From DATKWS01 sp035529435 (lineage in GTDB: Bacteria; Krumholzibacteriota; Krumholzibacteriia; Krumholzibacteriales; Krumholzibacteriaceae), in assembly GCA_035529435.1 (NCBI GenBank), contig DATKWS010000207.1, positions 1 through 21,764 of the forward strand: a stretch of 21,764 bases of DNA, given 5' to 3'. A program made the position numbers and the translations under genes. A model generated the notes under the pieces. It saw only the letters and a program-made list of their open reading frames with translations. It was not told the origin of the DNA and did no database searches. Below are positions 7,089-13,447 of this stretch, one piece after another; the first letter of the stretch is position 1; the number at the start of each line of letters is the position of its first letter.

Positions 7089-7606
7089 TTGAAATCCAGT
7101 AAACCCTCGGGTGGATCTATCTCGATCTCACCTTCCTCGATATCGATTCGCACGACAACTCCGGGGGTGTAGGGAACGATAAAACGTTCATCCCCCCCTG
7201 CAACGATCAGGCAGTCCTGAGCCGGACCGAGCAGCATATCGACGACCTCACCCACCACCGTCCCGCCCACGAGTTTGACCTTCTGCCCCATCAACTGGAA
7301 CGGCATTATCCGATCAGGTCTTGCCGCTTCATCGAGTCCGTCCATCGACACACTGAGTGTCCCGCCCACGGCGGCTTCGGCATCGTCGATCGTATCGAGA
7401 CCCGACAGTTTCAGTATGTAGGTTCTTTTCTTCTCGCGGTAGCCGTCTACATGCACGGATCGCTTCTCATCGTCCCCCGAGAAAAGCACGAGGGTTTCCG
7501 CATTCAAGGCCTGCGGCCAGAAATCGGGCCCCGGGAGGAGCTTGACCTCCCCTTTGAGCCCCACCGCCTTGACGATGGTTCCGAGAGCCGCCGTCGCTGT
7601 CGCCAT
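7082..7606 (-). CDS. rimM: ribosome maturation factor RimM
   Basis: The 174-residue protein assists maturation of the head of the 30S subunit and binds S19. The N-terminal barrel begins LGTIVKAVGLKGEVKLLPG, and the C-terminal PRC-barrel-like part ends FIVPYTPGVVVRIDIEEGEI, both typical. AAGGAAG before the ATG is a fair RBS. It sits eight bases after khpA and overlaps trmD, as expected in this operon. Confidence 0.96.
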   Translation of the reverse strand: MATATAALGTIVKAVGLKGEVKLLPGPDFWPQALNAETLVLFSGDDEKRSVHVDGYREKKRTYILKLSGLDTIDDAEAAVGGTLSVSMDGLDEAARPDRIMPFQLMGQKVKLVGGTVVGEVVDMLLGPAQDCLIVAGGDERFIVPYTPGVVVRIDIEEGEIEIDPPEGLLDFKW

Positions 7607-7614
7607 GTGCTTCC

Positions 7615-7860
7615 TTACTCACGTATCTCCAGGAGTACCCTGTCTCCCATCCGCGTCGCGGCCGCATTGACCAGCGCCCGGAGGGCCTTCGCCGTCTGCC
7701 CGTTGCGTCCGATCACCTTGCCGACATCGCCTTTATCCACGGAAAGCACGATGATCGTCGTATCGTCACGCTTCTCCTGATTCAACGATATCGCCTCCGG
7801 TTTATCGACCAGCATCTCCGATATCTTATGAATCATGATCTTGATCTTTTCAACGCTCAT
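7615..7860 (-). CDS. khpA: KH-domain RNA-binding protein KhpA
   Basis: This is a small single-KH protein of 81 residues (YlqC/KhpA family) that binds RNA and, in other bacteria, partners with KhpB/EloR. The diagnostic VGKVIGRNGQTAKALRALV contains the GxxG loop (GRNG at 51-54). The frame extends to an ATG at 7911 overlapping the rpsP stop (ATGA). The family normally starts near MSVEKIKIMI, so I prefer the ATG at 7860, although neither start has a strong RBS. The position between rpsP and rimM is the usual one in many phyla. Confidence 0.9.
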   Translation of the reverse strand: MSVEKIKIMIHKISEMLVDKPEAISLNQEKRDDTTIIVLSVDKGDVGKVIGRNGQTAKALRALVNAAATRMGDRVLLEIRE

Positions 7861-7907
7861 ACAGATCCCAGCTTTCTCCGAAATGATCCCGCCCGGAACG
7901 GGACAGA

Positions 7908-8420
7908 TCATGCATCGGCCGTTTTCTCACCGGTTTCGTTTGCATCGTCGCTCATCGCCGGTTTCTCGGTATCCGCTGATTGCTGCTCCTCGGTTTCCTT
8001 CGTGGCCCCGGCGGTTCCGGCCGCCCCGCCTTCGGTCTCCTCCTGCGCCTTCGCCGCTGCTTTCTTCGAAAGTTTCTTCTGTACCCTGGGAAGGGGCTTG
8101 GGCTGCTTGGCCCTCCGTTCCTCGATCTTCGCATCGAGCTCTGCGATGGCGACGCCCTGCTTCAGCAGCTGCCATCGCTCGAGCAATCCCCTCTCCTTCA
8201 GAACGTTTGCCGCATTGCCCGTCGGCTTCGCTCCCTGATCCAGCCATTTGTAAACCTTGTCGTCATCGATCTGAATCTCGGGTGGATTCGCCATCGGATT
8301 GTAGTAGCCAATCGTTTCGATAAAACGGCCGTCGCGCGGGCTCCGCGAATCGGCAGCCACCAGCCGGTAGAAGGGTCTTTTCTTCGATCCCATCTTCTTG
8401 AGTCTGATCTTTACCGCCAA
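7908..8420 (-). CDS. rpsP: 30S ribosomal protein S16 with long low-complexity tail
   Basis: The S16 core is clear: AVKIRLKKMGSKKRPFYRLVAADSRSPRDGRFIETIGYYNP, then KVYKWLDQGAKPT and a helix ending LLKQG. Bacterial S16 is commonly 80-90 residues, while this one has 170. The extra part begins near residue 92 with a charged helix and a basic stretch (QPKPLPRVQKKLSKKAAAK), then becomes rich in Ala, Glu, Thr and Gly and ends acidic. The start is TTG at 8420, backed by GGAGG six bases upstream. ATG codons are absent near it. Confidence 0.96.
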   Translation of the reverse strand: MAVKIRLKKMGSKKRPFYRLVAADSRSPRDGRFIETIGYYNPMANPPEIQIDDDKVYKWLDQGAKPTGNAANVLKERGLLERWQLLKQGVAIAELDAKIEERRAKQPKPLPRVQKKLSKKAAAKAQEETEGGAAGTAGATKETEEQQSADTEKPAMSDDANETGEKTADA

Positions 8421-8453
8421 CGTGTACCTCCACGAGTAACATTCGTCATACCG

Positions 8454-9776
8454 TTACGAGAACGGGAAATTGGCGGGCATGGAGCCCGCGTGCTTCGTAA
8501 ACCGCTTCATCATCTTCTTCATCTGCTGAAACTGGTTCAGCAGCCGATTTATGTCCTGCACGCTGTTTCCGCTCCCCGCCGCGATACGCCTGCGACGCGA
8601 ACCGTCGATGATCTGGGGATTCAGGCGCTCGAGCGGTGTCATCGACCTGATGATCGCCTCTATTCTCTTCATCTCCTTCTCGCCGATATCGGACGCATCC
8701 AGCCCCTTCATCTTCATACCGGGAATCATCCCGATAAGCTGGTCGAGCGGTCCCATCTTCTTCAGGCGCTGCAGCTGCTCCAGAAAATCCTCGAGGGTGA
8801 AACCCTCCTTGCGCAGTTTTCGCTCCAACTCCTCGGCCTTCTTGACGTCGATCACGTCCTGCGCCTTCTCGACCAGGGACACGATATCGCCCATGCCGAG
8901 AATCCTGCCGGCCATCCGATCGGGATAGAACTGCTCGAGATCCTCCACCTTCTCGCCTGCGCAGACGAACTTCACCGGCGCCCCGGTCACCGCGGTCACG
9001 GAGAGTGCGGCACCGCCCCGTGTATCCCCGTCCAGCTTCGTCAGCACGATACCGGTAAAGTCGATCTCCTCCTTGAAATCGGTGGCGACGCGCACCGCTT
9101 CCTGCCCCGTCATGCTGTCGAGGACGAGGAGGACCTCCTCGGGCTCCAGCACCTCCCGGACCTCTTTCAGCTCGGCCATCATCTCGCGGTTTATGTGCAG
9201 ACGCCCTGCCGTATCGACGATCACGGTGTCGTGCAGACCCTTTTTCGCTTCCCGCATCGAATCGCCGACGATCCGTACGACGGGAACACCGGTGCCCGGT
9301 GCATAGACCGGCACACCGATCTGCGATGCAAGGATCTCGAGCTGATCAACAGCCGCCGGCCGGTAGATGTCCGCCGCGACGAGCAGCGGCCTCCTGCCGC
9401 GTCCGCGCAGATGCATTGCGAGCTTTGCCGCGAAGCTCGTCTTGCCGGATCCCTGCAGGCCGACGATCATGATGCCGGCAGGCGAGCCCGAAAGATTAAA
9501 GGGTACGGGCCTCTCCCCCAGAACATGCACCAACTCGTCGTGTACGATTTTTACGATCTGCTGATCGGGAGTGAGGCTGTCCAGTACCTTTTTGCCGAGG
9601 GCGCGCTCCCCGACACGCTCCACGAATTCCTTCACGACCTTGTAATTGACGTCGGCTTCGAGCAGAGCGCGGCGTACCTCTCGCATCGCCCCCTTGATGT
9701 GGCTCTCGCGAACCTTCCCGTGCCCGCGCAAATCTTTGAATACCCGAGCAAACTTTTCGCTAAGGTCCTGGAACAT
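8454..9776 (-). CDS. ffh: signal recognition particle protein Ffh
   Basis: This is a 440-residue SRP54 homologue that binds SRP RNA and signal sequences and targets nascent membrane proteins to FtsY. Domains in order: N-domain four-helix bundle (1-90), GTPase G-domain with GLQGSGKT (106-113), DTAGR (188-192) and TKLD (246-249), and a Met-rich M-domain with the RNA-binding GSRRRRIAAGSG. The ATG at 9776 gives the conserved N-terminus MFQDLSEKFARVF and follows GGCAGGA. A longer frame up to 9890 would add a non-conserved 38 residues and run through the promoter. It is the first gene of the rpsP-rplS operon. Confidence 0.97.
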   Translation of the reverse strand: MFQDLSEKFARVFKDLRGHGKVRESHIKGAMREVRRALLEADVNYKVVKEFVERVGERALGKKVLDSLTPDQQIVKIVHDELVHVLGERPVPFNLSGSPAGIMIVGLQGSGKTSFAAKLAMHLRGRGRRPLLVAADIYRPAAVDQLEILASQIGVPVYAPGTGVPVVRIVGDSMREAKKGLHDTVIVDTAGRLHINREMMAELKEVREVLEPEEVLLVLDSMTGQEAVRVATDFKEEIDFTGIVLTKLDGDTRGGAALSVTAVTGAPVKFVCAGEKVEDLEQFYPDRMAGRILGMGDIVSLVEKAQDVIDVKKAEELERKLRKEGFTLEDFLEQLQRLKKMGPLDQLIGMIPGMKMKGLDASDIGEKEMKRIEAIIRSMTPLERLNPQIIDGSRRRRIAAGSGNSVQDINRLLNQFQQMKKMMKRFTKHAGSMPANFPFS

Positions 9777-9805
9777 ATATTCCTGCCCCCATTCATAAAC
9801 GTCAC

Positions 9806-9834
9806 AAAATAACATAATTCCAAAATATTGGCAA
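9806..9834 (-). promoter_or_regulatory. candidate promoter of the ffh-rpsP-trmD-rplS operon
   Basis: On the - strand, TTGCCA (9829-9834) and TATTTT (9806-9811) are separated by 17 bases. They lie in an A+T-rich island just upstream of ffh, about 30 bases before its ATG. The remaining 9835-9924 is G+C-rich and shows no clear terminator after the radical SAM gene. Confidence 0.5.
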
Positions 9835-9924
9835 GTTAAAACGGGGGCGATCGGGACGGGGCCGGGAGAATTGGCGCACCGGCGGCCCAAAGGCGGGGCG
9901 GCGGTCTCGGTTCCCGCTCCAGAA

Positions 9925-11397
9925 TCATGTAAATATCATATTTTCAACGAAATCATACGCGTGTTCACTTTTTTCCATAACCGAAAGGTATGTCTGGAGG
10001 GCGGCATGCAACTTGAGCCGCTCGAGCGTGCAGTTCTCACCCTTGCGCTCCATGTCGAGCCGGTCTCCGCGCTTCGCGAGGGCAAAGCAGATTCCGCATA
10101 TCCGCAACGCCCAACAGTGTGAGCAGATCTGTTCGGAATGTTTGATATACTCATCGACGATCTCGTACACACGGTCCTCCCTGACGCCGTCGAAGACCGA
10201 GCCCAGCCTGAATGCGGTACCGACACGCTCGCAGGGGTAGATATCACCCGGGGTGGAGATGAAAAATCTTCGGATACCCGGAGCACAGATACCATTGGGG
10301 GGAAAGAGCCCGCCCATCGGCGAACGCTGGCGCCGGTGGAACCGCACGATGTCATCCTCGAACAGTCCCCGTTCGAGCGGGGTCGGTTCTTCACCCTTGA
10401 TCCGGGCTTCAATGTAGTTGGTCTTCAACTCGTCGAGCTGGCGCCCCAGCACGGCCATGTCCTTCTCGGGATCACAGTACATCTCGTAGAAATTCGTATC
10501 GTGCGGATCGACGAAGTTGCACATCAGGGTGGCGAGCGGCACATCGCCGCTTGCAAAGAATTCGTTTATTTCGGGAATCCGGTACGGGGGGGCGATGGTG
10601 AGGCTGATGCCGATCCGGTTGCGGTAATAGTTCTCGTCGAGACTCCGGATCGTGCGCATGTTCCGCATGATCGTCTCGAATGTACCCGTACCGTTCTTGA
10701 AGACCCGGTACCGGTCGTGAACCTCCTTCGGCCCGTCGAGGCTTATCTGGAGGTATATATCGTCCTTCATGATACGTTCGATGATGGCATCGGTCAGAAG
10801 GGTGGCATTGGTGTCGATATGGAAGGTCGTCCTCTTACCGGAACAGAGCGACTTGTAATAATCGATCATCTCGAGAACGTGTTCGAAATGGAGCAGCGGT
10901 TCGCCGCCGTAGAACGAAATATAGTTGTACGGGCTCTTTCTCGTATCCTCGATGAATTGCGAGATCGCCCCGCGCGCCACCTCCGCGCTCATCACTCCGG
11001 TACCGTGTCCACGCCGGTACTCGTAGAGCCCCGAATAGACGCAGTACACGCATCTCAGATTGCAGTCCTCCGTCACGTTCAAGAGGAGCTTGCCCGCCTG
11101 CGTCCCGCGCTCGTCATCGATGCATTCCTTGCAGATGGGACTGCTCATCAGCGCCTCGTGGCGGGGAAGAAAGTACCCGTCCCCCTGCAGCGTCTGTATC
11201 TCCTCGACGGCCCTGCGCACCGCTTCGGGCGAGTATGCGGCGGCGCATCCGCCGGTTTTCCCCTCGGCCGCATCGTGATCTTCGACGATATCGTAGAGAA
11301 CGTCATCAACCTCGAATATCTCGTTGGTGTTGATATCGTACACGTACTTGGTACCGGCGAGAGATTCGATCTTGTGCACGAAGGGTGTCTCGATCAT
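9925..11397 (-). CDS. radical SAM/SPASM peptide maturase
   Basis: This 490-residue enzyme is likely to modify the Cys-rich peptide encoded just upstream. Residues 1-80 form an N-terminal domain (KYVYDINTNEIFEVDDVLYDIV ... IQTLQGDGYFLP) like those before the core of thioether-forming peptide maturases, plausibly the precursor-binding part. The radical SAM core has the 4Fe-4S motif CNLRCVYC (Cys112, 116, 119), then FYGGEP (162-167) and QISLDGP. A SPASM domain for auxiliary clusters follows: Cys371, GDIYPC (Cys389), CSHCWALRICGIC (Cys425, 428, 434, 437) and Cys456. The start is fixed by GGAGG seven bases before ATG 11397, and the upstream 22 codons are non-conserved. Substrate and chemistry are inferred; sactionine or ranthionine-type Cys crosslinks are most likely. 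Confidence 0.88.
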   Translation of the reverse strand: MIETPFVHKIESLAGTKYVYDINTNEIFEVDDVLYDIVEDHDAAEGKTGGCAAAYSPEAVRRAVEEIQTLQGDGYFLPRHEALMSSPICKECIDDERGTQAGKLLLNVTEDCNLRCVYCVYSGLYEYRRGHGTGVMSAEVARGAISQFIEDTRKSPYNYISFYGGEPLLHFEHVLEMIDYYKSLCSGKRTTFHIDTNATLLTDAIIERIMKDDIYLQISLDGPKEVHDRYRVFKNGTGTFETIMRNMRTIRSLDENYYRNRIGISLTIAPPYRIPEINEFFASGDVPLATLMCNFVDPHDTNFYEMYCDPEKDMAVLGRQLDELKTNYIEARIKGEEPTPLERGLFEDDIVRFHRRQRSPMGGLFPPNGICAPGIRRFFISTPGDIYPCERVGTAFRLGSVFDGVREDRVYEIVDEYIKHSEQICSHCWALRICGICFALAKRGDRLDMERKGENCTLERLKLHAALQTYLSVMEKSEHAYDFVENMIFT

Positions 11398-11427
11398 CGG
11401 TGTACCTCCAGGGTGCGATTCGATGAT

Positions 11428-11464
11428 GGTGGCGCCAGGAACGCTACGGCGCCCCGGCGCCACC
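11428..11464 (-). terminator. strong hairpin between precursor and maturase (possible attenuator)
   Basis: GGTGGCGCC at 11428-11436 and GGCGCCACC at 11456-11464 are perfectly complementary 9-mers around a 19-base loop that itself contains another GGCGCC (11448-11453). The hairpin lies in the 129-base gap between the peptide stop and the maturase RBS. No T-run follows on the - strand, so it is better seen as a partial terminator or an mRNA-end stabiliser that would favour the peptide message over the enzyme message. Confidence 0.5.
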
Positions 11465-11526
11465 CGGTGCTCGAACCAGATACTGCTTCAAGCCACGCGC
11501 CTATACCATGGCATTCACCACGGTAA

Positions 11527-11724
11527 TTAGTACGGCATGGGCTGGGTAGGCTTCGGCATCAGGAACGATCCCGTCGAGATAATCGCTTCGGCGCCTACGG
11601 TGACGACAACGGAACCGATGCTGTCCATCCCGATGACGCAAATACAGCAGCAGAAACAGCCGCAGCTGCACGGCTTGATGCAGCTGTCGGGTGCCGCAGC
11701 ACCGAAATTTTTAAGATCGGCCAC
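11527..11724 (-). CDS. Cys-rich RiPP precursor peptide candidate
   Basis: This 65-residue peptide has eight Cys between residues 15 and 29, in the segment CIKPCSCGCFCCCIC (pattern C-x3-C-x-C-x-C-x-C-C-C-x-C). The first 14 residues, MADLKNFGAAAPDS, would be a very short leader. The 36 residues after the cluster are hydrophobic and Gly/Ser/Val-rich, then end in PKPTQPMPY. Translation is convincing: GTG at 11724 sits six bases after GGGAGGTGA, one of the best RBS matches in the window, and a near-consensus promoter lies upstream. It directly precedes a radical SAM/SPASM gene on the same strand, which is the usual RiPP arrangement. I do not recognise the peptide as a named family. Metal binding (a metallothionein-like role) is an alternative. 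Confidence 0.8.
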   Translation of the reverse strand: MADLKNFGAAAPDSCIKPCSCGCFCCCICVIGMDSIGSVVVTVGAEAIISTGSFLMPKPTQPMPY

Positions 11725-11838
11725 TTCGATTCACCTCCCATCGATACATGCAACAACCTCTCACGGTCGTGCCGGACGGTACATACCAAATACCCCACGA
11801 AACGCCGCAAGACGCTCGCATGTTAATGAATATAAAAA

Positions 11839-11886
11839 TCCCTCGGATTTTGGCGGTTCCTTGTTTCCCGTTATAGCACCGAGGGA
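11839..11886 (-). terminator. 8-bp inverted repeat with T-run spanning the precursor promoter
   Basis: TCCCTCGG (11839-11846) and CCGAGGGA (11879-11886) are perfectly complementary across 32 bases. On the - strand the second arm is followed by TTTTTATATT. A transcript arriving from the rpe operon would contain both arms and could terminate. One starting at the promoter between the arms (about 11863) would contain only the second arm and escape. It could instead be an operator, since one arm lies inside the promoter spacer. Confidence 0.4.
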
Positions 11887-11898
11887 CGCCACTGTCAA
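11870..11898 (-). promoter_or_regulatory. strong sigma-70 promoter of the peptide-maturase unit
   Basis: On the - strand, TTGACA (11893-11898) is followed after exactly 17 bases by TATAAC (11870-11875), one mismatch from full consensus. Expected start is near 11863, leaving an untranslated leader of about 138 bases before the peptide GTG. The 312-base gap 11725-12036 therefore holds, in transcriptional order, the rpe terminator, this promoter, the inverted repeat, the leader and the RBS. Confidence 0.75.
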
Positions 11899-11973
11899 GT
11901 GCAATAATTCACCCCGCCGACACGCTGCCGGAACGCAACGCGCGCCACCGGCGGAAAATCCTACCGGGACGGT

Positions 11974-12000
11974 AAAAAGGAAAATCGCCGGTATCCGGCG
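11974..12000 (-). terminator. intrinsic terminator after rpe
   Basis: On the - strand, CGCCGG-ATA-CCGGCG (11986-12000) forms a 6-bp G+C-only stem, followed by ATTTTCCTTTTT (11974-11985). This is a typical rho-independent terminator about 36 bases after the rpe stop, and it separates the long housekeeping operon from the peptide-maturase unit. Confidence 0.75.
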
Positions 12001-12036
12001 GATCGGAATGAATGTATGGAAGAGGGATCCGGTCCC

Positions 12037-12675
12037 CTACCCCCTGATCGCCTGAATCGCTCCCGCGCGGTCGTCGCATCGAAAGACCGCCGTTCCGGCC
12101 ACGAGGATCTGTCCACCCGCCCGGCGAACGGAGGCTGCGTTGTCGGGTTTGATCCCGCCATCCACCTCGATGACATACCGGTAGCCCCGCTCCTCTTTGA
12201 GCCTCGCCGCCTCCTCGATCTTGCCCAGCACGTCCGGAATGAACGACTGGCCGCCGAAACCGGGAAAAACCGTCATCGCGAGAAAACAGTCGATGCTGCC
12301 GAGGAGATGCTCCACGGCCGAGAGCGGTGTATCGGGATTCACGGCGAGCCCGACCGCGCATCCGAGGCCGCGAACCGCATCGATGACCTTCTCGTGCGAG
12401 GAATCGCAGGCCTCCCAGTGGAAACTGACCAGGGCGCTCCCCGCCTTGACGTATCGCTCGACGGAACCGCCCGGATCGTCGATCATGAGATGGGTAATCA
12501 GCGGAATCCCGGAGAGCCTGGCGATCGCCTCCACGATCATGGGTCCGAATGTGAGATTCGGCACGAAATGCCCGTCCATGACATCGATATGCAGAAAATC
12601 GGCCCCCGCCTCCTCGATGCATGCTATCTCCTCGGCCAATTTCGTGAAATCGGCCGAGAGGACCGATGGGGCCAC
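12037..12675 (-). CDS. rpe: ribulose-phosphate 3-epimerase
   Basis: This enzyme interconverts ribulose 5-phosphate and xylulose 5-phosphate in the pentose phosphate pathway. From GTG 12675 it has 212 residues: APSVLSADF, HIDVMDGHFVPN (His29, Asp31), THLMI (His62), NPDTPLS, FPGFGGQ, EVDGGIKPDN (Asp172) and a phosphate-binding GTAVF, so all metal and catalytic positions are present. GTG 12675 is preceded by AAGAGG with eight bases spacing and gives the usual short N-terminus. TTG 12720 also has an excellent AAGGAAGGAG six bases upstream, but it would overlap the PASTA gene by 29 bases. GTG 12684 is a third option. It is the last gene before the terminator. Confidence 0.95.
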   Translation of the reverse strand: MAPSVLSADFTKLAEEIACIEEAGADFLHIDVMDGHFVPNLTFGPMIVEAIARLSGIPLITHLMIDDPGGSVERYVKAGSALVSFHWEACDSSHEKVIDAVRGLGCAVGLAVNPDTPLSAVEHLLGSIDCFLAMTVFPGFGGQSFIPDVLGKIEEAARLKEERGYRYVIEVDGGIKPDNAASVRRAGGQILVAGTAVFRCDDRAGAIQAIRG

Positions 12676-12691
12676 CGCCACCACCTCTTCG

Positions 12692-13444
12692 TCATTCAAC
12701 CGTTGAAACAATGAGCTCAATGGATTCTCCTTCCTTGATGGGAGAACCGGCCTTCGGGATCTGGTCGAGGATCGTATTGGGAAATTTGTCGCGCTCACGT
12801 CTGTTGACGACGCGCGCGATGGTTATCCCGAGCCGTTCGAGGCGCTCCTTGACGAAGGGCAGGTCCATACCCACCAGGTCCGGCATGAGCAGTGTCCGCG
12901 GCTCTCCGCACATCGCCAGCAGCAGATCGACGCTCGAACCGTGCGGGATACTGGCGCCGGCGGGAGGGGTCGAGGCGAGCACCGCATTATCCGCCTTCCT
13001 GTGTGAGAATACACGCACCACACGACCGGTTCGCAATCCGGCATCCCCTATGAGAATCTCGGCCTGCCGCAGGGTCCGGCCGCCGAGCTGCGGGACCCGT
13101 TCCATCCTCCGGCCGGCGCTGAGCATGACCTTGATCGCACGACCCTCTTTCAGGCTCTCCGACGGCGCGGGGTTCTGTTCGATGATGTACCCCTCGGGAA
13201 CCTCCTCGGAGATACGGTTCCCGACCACGACAAGGGTCAGTCCGCTGTCAGCACACTTCTTCTCGGCGATGGTGACGCTCGAGCCCCGCACATCCGGCAC
13301 GATCACCACGTCACCCCGGCCGAGAAGCCTGGGCATGATCATGTTGTTGAACATGATTACGCCGACGATAAAAGCTGCTGCAGCCGCCGCCAGGTAGAGA
13401 ACGGCGGCGCGGTAGCGTTTTTTACCGCTCCTCTGTTCGTTCAT
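12692..13444 (-). CDS. membrane-anchored protein with three PASTA domains
   Basis: The 250-residue protein has a short basic N-terminus, one transmembrane helix (about 12-32) and three PASTA repeats at about 45-111, 114-178 and 184-248. Each shows the V-P-D/Q-L-x-G-x-x-x-x-x-A opening and E-G-x-x-I/V-x-L ending. PASTA domains usually bind peptidoglycan or muropeptides outside the membrane in Ser/Thr kinases and penicillin-binding proteins. No kinase or transpeptidase domain is attached here. The gene lies between fmt and rpe; in Firmicutes the equivalent spot holds a phosphatase and a PASTA kinase. ATG 13444 has GGGGAG six bases upstream. Function is probably cell-wall sensing or scaffolding (inferred). 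Confidence 0.88.
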   Translation of the reverse strand: MNEQRSGKKRYRAAVLYLAAAAAAFIVGVIMFNNMIMPRLLGRGDVVIVPDVRGSSVTIAEKKCADSGLTLVVVGNRISEEVPEGYIIEQNPAPSESLKEGRAIKVMLSAGRRMERVPQLGGRTLRQAEILIGDAGLRTGRVVRVFSHRKADNAVLASTPPAGASIPHGSSVDLLLAMCGEPRTLLMPDLVGMDLPFVKERLERLGITIARVVNRRERDKFPNTILDQIPKAGSPIKEGESIELIVSTVE

Positions 13445-13447
13445 CTC

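Noticed and set aside
7980..9812. Very long open frame on the + strand (610 codons) opposite ffh and rpsP
   Set aside because: It is antisense to clearly conserved ffh and rpsP, has a His/Leu/Arg-rich composition typical of a shadow frame in G+C-rich DNA, and shows no family motif.
10138..11526. 462-codon open frame on the + strand opposite the radical SAM gene
   Set aside because: The - strand frame has all radical SAM and SPASM cysteines and an RBS. The + frame has no motif and is a complementary shadow.
11595..11810. 71-codon frame overlapping the Cys-rich peptide on the same strand
   Set aside because: It lacks a positioned RBS, and its Ala/Ser/Arg-rich sequence is the off-frame reading of the peptide gene, which has an excellent RBS.
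11711..11821. 36-codon upstream ORF in the peptide leader (ATG 11821)
   Set aside because: There is no RBS before the ATG, it overlaps the peptide start out of frame, and nothing shows that it is translated. Kept only as a remark on the leader.
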